Assembly (NCBI GenBank): GCA_017311315.1
Contig: CM029638.1
Coordinates: 8,180,368-8,244,367 of the forward strand
From: Dendrocalamus latiflorus
Lineage: Eukaryota > Streptophyta > Magnoliopsida > Poales > Poaceae
DNA: 64,000 nucleotides
Reading direction: 5' to 3'
Shown here: piece after piece, positions 57,750 to 64,000 of the stretch
Layout of the letters: each line of letters starts with the position of its first letter
How positions within the stretch are numbered: position 1 is the stretch's first letter
The notes under the pieces: generated by a model
Seen by the model: only the letters and a program-made list of their open reading frames with translations
The model's database searches: none
Told to the model about the DNA's origin: nothing
Program-made: the position numbers and the translations under genes

Positions 57750-59470
57750 ACTTATGTGCTCTCCTGGTGTATATGATGCAATTAATTTATAGAATAATTG
57801 AGGATTTGGTATTGTAAAGATACACATATAAAGATTTACTACTCATATCTCACTGACATGTGGTTCTAGTGTCTCAATGATATGCGGGTTCTAGGGACAC
57901 ATATTAGTAAGACATGAATGAGAAATCCTCAAATACATATATTTTGCAATGATATTTATTAATCTTTGTACACAAAAGGTATGAAACATTACGCAGTAAA
58001 TAAATAAATAATCCATGAAGACGTAAACTGAGTAAGAACATAAACAAATCAAGATATTAGAGTAGTACTCCTATGAATCTGAAATCACAAATCAAGCTCA
58101 AGAGCTAAAACTGAGTAAGAACATAAACAAGAACATGATTAAAATAAAACTTTGATCTATTTTAGTGTATGGTGAGGTTATACACTCATGGATGATTACA
58201 AAGTGCATCCAAAACACCGCCCTTTTCTCTCTCAAGATTTCTCTCTCGCAACCATGAAAGGAGACAAGCTAGTAAAGCAAAACAAAACCTTAGAATCCTT
58301 GAGACTACCACCTCATCTCCTCCCCTCTAAATAATCAATACAACGTTAATTAGTCCAACCTATTAAGCTTACTAGAGAAAGCCATCAACTCCACTAACAC
58401 GAGTTTTACACACTCTCAAACACTTCTCAAAGCATTTACAAGACTCAATCCGTTAGCTCTTTAACAATTGATCCACTTGTTAATTCTAACTCGCTTTGAC
58501 TTAAACCACTCCTCCTTTGCGCCTCTTTGCACCGCGATTTTGATCAAGGCACCAATTCAGTATTTGGCTAACTTCCAAAATACCCTCGACAAAACTTCCG
58601 GACACCTTCTCTTGACTTTGTCTTTATCTTCACCTCAAACCATCTCCACATACTTTGACATGCAGTCCGTAGTGCCCAATGATTAGCCGTCACATCTTCA
58701 TGTATTTGGACTTCCCCGAACCATCTCTGCGTGCATCGGTCTCACCACTTCTTCATAATCCTTGTCTTCTTTATGTTTTCCGCTTGAGCCATGTAGACTC
58801 ACTCGGACTTACATGACTGTTCGGATCTCAGCTTCCCGCCTAGTCTTAGTACATTACTGTCGATCGCTACATCCTGAAAACCACCTGCACATCCAAAGAT
58901 CAAGCAACCATATTGAGCATAACTCCCATGCACTTGACTCACGTTAGTCAAAACTATACATCATGCAATGCAACACAAATCCTTATGGCTCTCAAACCAT
59001 GAATTGACCTCAAACCAACTCAGCTTAGCTCCCCCTAATCTTTGGCCACAGCCGCTGGTTTGACCGCTATCTTCACGATGATCGGACCACCCCAGTCAAA
59101 TCACCAACCACTAGCCGGTCTGATCGGCCACCCGATGTGGCCACATTTTCAATGGTGGTCACACCAGCCAACTAACCCTGGTCTAACCGCATGAACCTAA
59201 CTCTAAAATATGCTCTCTAGAGAAAACAACCGTCAACTAAAAATTGATCAACCGCCCCAGCAGTTTGACCGCCCCAAACTTCGATCGCACTGGACCACCG
59301 ATCAGACTAGTATTCATAGGCCAATCTGACCGCTTCCTCCCAATGGTCCAACCAGTCCCACCACTAACTCTGGCAGTAAATCTAAATTTTCTTAAACTAT
59401 TGTAAAATATAAATTTAATTTACCTAAAGTATAAATTATTTATCACAAACATATCTTAAAACTAATACAC
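57750..59470 (-). mobile_element. Probable inverted fragment of a copia-type element
   Basis: Read on the minus strand, about 59370-58990 carries GGTCTGATCGG/GGTTTGACCGC phrases and AGATTAGGGGGAGCT, resembling the purine tract and flanks of grass copia elements; the downstream part (58980-58000) looks LTR-like. No coding domain is left. Low confidence in boundaries and class. At about 57790-57960 there is also a small inverted repeat (GAGGATTTGGTATTG ... GAGAAATCCTCAAATAC). Confidence 0.35.
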
Positions 59471-59563
59471 GGTCTCTCACCTTCCACTGCGCTGGGTCAT
59501 CCGTGCACCTGCATCTTTTGAACAAGCGAAACGTTTTGCATCAACACCAATAATTCTATCACT

Positions 59564-59611
59564 TAGAGAGAGAGAGAGAGAGAGAGAGAGCAGCAGCAGC
59601 AGCAGCAGCAG
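59564..59611. repeat. Compound microsatellite (GA)n-(CAG)n
   Basis: About 13 GA units followed directly by seven CAG units; no open frame passes through as a credible gene. Confidence 0.95.
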
Positions 59612-60680
59612 AAATCTCTCAACTACAGGATCAAAGTAGAAGAGCAGAGGGTAGAATCCACATAACAAGCATCACCATCTGATCTCATGAGCCCAGAAGG
59701 ATGGCATCTTAATGCACGTGCAGGTCGATGAGAGCAAAAGCAACAGCTAGTCAGCAAGGGAGGGTCGCTAACGTACGCACGTGTGTCTGGAAAGAAAACA
59801 CAAGCAACAGAGAGCAAAGGTCTTAACACACGTGCGGTTGGATGAGAACACAAGCAACAACTAGGCAAATGTATTATTACTTGTTTCTACCTTGGCAAAA
59901 CAGAAGAAGTGCTAATCTGCTCATTTTCATATAAAAACAAACTAATTTAACACTACAATACATATGTTTATTTTGAAACATAGAGCTGCCTTGTCCTTTT
60001 TATACAACTTTGATGCTTATGTTGAAATACGATTGTATTTTCATTGTAATCTGGACTCACCAAATCGACAGTGTAGATTTTTCTCTTTTTTTCCTTCGAT
60101 TAACATAGAAATTCGCTATCATTTTAATAATATAATAACTAGAGTAATTACCTATGTAATTGCATGTCTAGATATTACGATGCAGTTTTATTTGAAATAC
60201 AACACTATTGCTATCAAGAAAGTACAATTGTATTTGTTATACAAGACTATATATGATTAATCAACACCGTTATAATCAAGCTCCACCAAAACAAGAAGCA
60301 TATATCATTCTCTTTTTCTCTCGATTAATGTAAGAATTTCTAGAAATTTTATTTTTAAGGATTATTATGGAATTTTTAACCCTTGAAATGAAGTAGGTGC
60401 ATTGAATCTCACCAATTGTTTGTATTTATCTAGACATAGATAATGATGAGGATACAATATTGGACGCAACTACAACGTGATAGTAGAAACGCGCGACCTC
60501 CCCACGTCGCGTTCCCGCGCGCGGACAGTTCACCTCTGGGCCATCTGACTCGCTTTCCCACGTGCGCCAAACTCCCTCGGCTCGCTTTCGCGCGTAAGGC
60601 CCATTAACTCGTTTGATTCAGCCGGAAAATTGATGCCACACAGCTACTTTGTCGTTTACCTAAACCTTTAGATCCTCACG
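59612..60680. other. Intergenic, no gene
   Basis: AT-rich, with a short GC-rich patch at about 60490-60600. Nothing was recognised. Confidence 0.4.
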
Positions 60681-60689
60681 GCAAGAATG

Positions 60690-61870
60690 GCATGTAACCC
60701 TACGCTCTTCTGCAACTGGTCGATGGTCGTAATCTACAGTAACTGATCGAAAGTGGTAAGCTACAGCAACTGGTTAGTAGTCGTAAGCTACAGTAATGGT
60801 CGGTACTCGTAAGCTACAGTACCGATCGGTGCTCGGAAGGCCTACGTGGTCAAAGACCGGTAGTAACGGCTTTGTGTGAACGGTACGACCGAAATTGCAG
60901 TAAGATTGCCATGGTCGAAGTGCGCGTAACCCTACGCTCTTCTTCAACCGGTCGGTGGTCGTAATCTACAGTAACCAGTCAGAAGTCGTAAGCTGCAGTA
61001 ACCAGTTGGTAGTCATAAGTTACAGTATTGTCGGTACTTGTATGCTATAGTACCCGATCGATGCTCGGAGAACCTGCGTGGTCGAAGACTGGTAGTACCG
61101 ACTTTGTGTGAACGGTACGACCAGAGTTGTGGTAAGATTGTCATGGTCGAAGCGCCATGGCGGTCGGTGCTACTGTAAGTCGCAAGTCGTAAGGATTCGA
61201 CTTGGTCAGATCTATGTGTGTGGTTGTAAGTGTCTGAGTTGGTCTCAACTGGATCGAGTCATGTGGGTAGTGCGCGGTGTGTGCCGAGTCGTAGGGAATC
61301 TTGGCCAGCAAAAACCGGATCACAAGGATTCTAACTAGTGGAGTTAGTTGGTGCGTGGAGTATAGGTTGTGTGACCGTGGGTGGGAAGACCTGCGTGGTC
61401 AAAGATCAGTAGTGCCGGCTTTGTGTGAGTGGTACGATCGAGTTGTGATAAGATTGCCGTGATCGAAGTGCAATGCTGAGTCGTCGGGAATCGTGGCCGG
61501 CAAAACCGGATCATAGGGAGTCTAACTAGTGGGGTTAGTAGGTGTGTGTAGTACAAGTTATGTGACCATGGGTGGGAAGACTTGCGTGGTCGAAGATCAG
61601 TAGTGTCGGCTTTGTGTGAGTGGTACGATCGGAGTTATGGTAAGATTGCCGTGGTCGAAGTGCAATGGTTGATGCGCTGTAGTCGACGCATCGTGGTCGA
61701 AGCGCCATGGCAATCGGAGCTTGTAAGTCGCAAGTCATAAGGAGTCGACTTGGTCAGGCCTGTGTGTGTGGTCGTAAGCATCTGAGTTTGTCTCAGTTAG
61801 ACCGAGTCTTACGGGTAATGTACAGTGTGTGCCAAGTCGTATGAAATCGTGGCCGGCAAAACGAAACCTT
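60690..61870. repeat. Higher-order minisatellite array
   Basis: Two copies of a roughly 230-bp block (each starting GTAACCCTACGCTCTTCT, containing three to four ACAGTAACYGGTYGGTAGTC units and ending GACCTGCGTGGTCAAAGA-like, GGTAAGATTGYCATGGTCGA) lie at about 60690-60915 and 60920-61150. Then come related blocks of about 190-210 bp sharing GGGTGGGAAGACYTGCGTGG, CGGCTTTGTGTGAGTGGTAC and AATCGTGGCCGGCAAAACCG up to 61865. The small unit is the same as in the array at 35.0-35.3 kb. Confidence 0.8.
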
Positions 61871-62550
61871 AGAAGAAGATGCTGTCATTCGAACGAAGAG
61901 AAGACAAGGAGACGCTGAAAAGTGAACAAGCACACGCTCTCATCTGGGTGGAGAAGAGCAAAGGGCGCGGTTATCGAAAAGTTTTAACAGCGTGGAGAAA
62001 TATTTCACGTCCGCGAAGTCACGTCCGACGCCAACACACCGTTCTAACGCATCTACGGACTTTTACCCCATGTCCCTGAAACGTGGGCCCAACAAGAATA
62101 CATACCACTTGTCATATGAATACCGCACCCGTTTTGGTCGTCCATTGTTTGCTCTCTACCGACAGTACATGGACGATCGTCACCGCCAATCCACGCTTCG
62201 ACTAAATTAATGGCTAAGAAAATGACACGCTAAACCACTATCGCACTGGGGGTAGCGCCGTAGATTTTCTTAATACATATTTTCTCTTAAAATATATATC
62301 AAGAATATAATAAAAATAACTATACTATCCCTAATTATTATCTCTAAGCATTATATTTAATGCATACACGTAGAAAATAGCAATTAAAGCTATATATTTA
62401 TTAGAAGTATAAAAAGAACATCACATTAATTTTATATTCTAATATTAGATACACCTTATATTAATAGATAAGATCATTAAAAAATATGTCATATAAACTT
62501 CAACCAAGGGAGCAATGGACTGAATGTGCTCGATTAACAAACAATCTCAG
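61871..62550. other. Intergenic, no supported gene
   Basis: A 66-codon frame (61879-62079) has no recognisable similarity. The part after 62270 is AT-rich. Confidence 0.35.
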
Positions 62551-62553
62551 TCT

Positions 62554-64000
62554 CACTACTACAGAAAACCACATTACAGACGGTTCAGAAACGTCATCAC
62601 AAACGGTTTTCTGAACCGTCTGAAATTATGGGTCAGTGATAATCCAAGTTATCACAGACGGTTTTTGAACCGTCTGTGATTATGCGATATCACAGACGGT
62701 TTTTCATTAAAAACCGTCTGTGATTATCCGATATCCAATTGACAACGCACTTCATTTCACAAACATAAAGCATCCATTTCGCAAATCAATTCATTGAGTT
62801 GAAATAAAATATCCATTAATAAATACACAATTGTAAAAGATCTACACTGTATTTGCACTTAAAATTACAATAAAAAAATCATTCTGGGCAGTGGAATTCT
62901 CCATCTGATCTTACGACTTTTGACCACAAAAACCAAATGAGCTCTCCTCGAATTTTTGCAAAATCCGGCTGTGTCAATGCAGATGTAGAGATGGACGCAG
63001 CCTGTCGATAGGAATATCAACGAGCGCATATATAAAACTGACATGTATGAAATAAATGTGGGAAGATTGACAAACCTTAGAATTATTGATCTTGGTGGAA
63101 TCGAGGAGTAGTCTCATATGGTGGCACACGTAGTATCCACACGTGTTGCCCGGCTCCTGCTGGTGGCACTGCAAAAAATATAATGTGTTAAATCAAGTGG
63201 CATTACTACTATGTGTTGTATATGATTAATTAATGTGTAGCTAGCGAATACCCAAAACTTGCGATCATGTTTCAAGGCCTTGGCCCCTGTCGTCGAGTCA
63301 CGTGTTTGTTGAACGTATGTGGCGAACGACCTTCGTTATTCGAAAAAGTTAGATTAGTTATTCGGAAGGAAAGAAAGAGTACAATGTACAATGTACGTAC
63401 CTATCGAGTATTCGGGCGATAGCTGTGTACTTGGATTTGTTCTTACTTAGAGAATCAAGGTATATAGCCTTGTTCCATTTTGGTATAATTACAATTAAAA
63501 TCCAATGGAAATGCTCATGTATGGCATAAGAACAAATTCCTTATCTTGGTGAGCCAGCAGTGCTTTGTAATATAGTCCTCGACGAAGGATGCATTCTCGA
63601 TGATGGTATCAATGGCGACCAAGCGTGGGTCCAGGAAACCAATTTGTGATTTCGATGATCTAGCTTCGATCAGCATGAATCTATATATAACATAGGAAAG
63701 CAACAAATTGTGACATATATCGGTATTACGTGAACAGAGACTGTGATTGTACAGACTTACAACGTCCAGCATCGAACGAGTGAGGCGTCGAGAGCGTTGA
63801 GCGTGAAAAGTTCAAATATATCGTCAAAGGTCACCGCGAAGACACAGTCCTGAACTTCGTGCAAGAAATGTTCCGGCTTGAATTTGGCAGTTATACCTGA
63901 GCGCCGTTCTGCCGCTGGCTTATTGGACTCTTCCATATACCAAAGGTGGAATCTTTGGCAACCAAGTCCTAGTTTTTGGAGCTCTTCCTGGACTACCATC
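62554..64000 (-). mobile_element. CACTA (En/Spm-type) transposon, left end; continues past the window
   Basis: CACTACTACAGAAAACCACA at 62554 is a standard CACTA terminus. The subterminal region to about 62730 has repeated, often inverted copies of TCACAGACGGTTTT / AAAACCGTCTGTGA, the binding-site-like array of these elements. The 3 bases before it (TCT, 62551-62553) would be the target duplication, but the other end is not in the window. The minus-strand gene below belongs to it. Confidence 0.88.
63076..63999 (-). pseudogene. Ulp1-like (C48) cysteine protease of the CACTA element, frameshifted and partial
   Basis: On the minus strand the reading starts outside the window (…FHLWYMEESNKPAAERRSGI, VQDCVFAVTFDDIFELFTLN, ALDASLVRCWTL). 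It continues with EARSSKSQIGFLDPRLVAID and TIIENASFVEDYI, then EHFHWILIVIIPKW and AIYLDSLSKNKSKYTAIARI, and in the last visible exon (63168-63076) CHQQEPGNTCGYYVCHHMRL. The catalytic His (FHW), Asp (LDS) and Cys (NTCGYY) of a SUMO-protease-like fold are all present. Such domains are common accessory genes of plant CACTA elements. Two apparent one-base deletions (near 63560 and 63521) shift the frame between EDYI and FHW, so this copy is unlikely to make an active protein. Confidence 0.8.

Overview
The window looks like nuclear DNA from a grass (Poaceae), most likely Oryza or a close relative. The reasons are intron-rich genes with GT..AG junctions, very GC-rich first exons that fade to AT-rich 3' parts, many small MITEs, a Pack-MULE, a CACTA element and LTR retrotransposons. 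Nothing bacterial was seen. All gene models were spliced by hand from the sequence with phase checked at every junction. No transcript or database evidence was available.

Layout: (1) 304-1408, minus: VAP27-type MSP-domain protein (ER contact-site protein), 7 exons. (2) 1.7-8.0 kb: intergenic, with a broken Ty1/copia 5' end (LTR, PBS, gag relic), a 1.5 kb degenerate GAAACT-type repeat field and unassigned GC-rich patches. (3) 8.77-12.55 kb, plus: trehalose-6-phosphate phosphatase, 10 coding exons plus a 5'UTR intron. Part of exon 9 and its upstream intron is tandemly duplicated, creating a decoy acceptor. (4) 13.35-13.70 kb: Tourist-like MITE. (5) 15,570-25,648: a complete, young LTR retrotransposon with two 3.8 kb LTRs and a 5-bp TSD. 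Its internal region keeps gag (with one nonsense codon) and only shreds of pol. (6) 26.3-27.85 kb: a hAT-like MITE, then an 856-bp Pack-MULE carrying a spliced gene fragment, ending at the 5' leader of the next gene. (7) 28,082-32,557, plus: GT8 glucuronosyltransferase of the PGSIP6/IPUT1 type (sphingolipid GIPC synthesis). (8) 33-40.6 kb: intergenic, with an ATP-synthase subunit g exon fragment, minisatellites in an LTR-like sequence, a 350-bp direct duplication and a MITE. (9) 41,025-42,868, plus: secreted pectin methylesterase without a PMEI pro-region. (10) 44,601-45,518: non-autonomous hAT element with a perfect 8-bp TSD and a C-rich cargo. (11) 46,220-47,950 and 56,110-57,686, plus: two paralogous plastid hotdog acyl-ACP thioesterases with identical exon phases and sizes. 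Between them lie a MULE, a 5'-truncated LINE, a decayed Gypsy LTR and a MITE. A paralogous 'empty site' upstream of copy 1 shows the MULE and LINE target sites. (12) 57.7-62.5 kb: retro-relic, microsatellites and a higher-order minisatellite. (13) 62,554 to the window end: left end of a CACTA transposon with a frameshifted Ulp1-type protease gene on the minus strand.

The five cellular gene families are unrelated housekeeping and cell-wall or lipid genes and do not form a cluster, apart from the duplicated thioesterases. The more unusual material is in the mobile DNA: paired covarying hairpins in the long LTRs, a gag-only element with GC-island LTR promoters, gene capture in a promoter, and exon duplication in the TPP gene.
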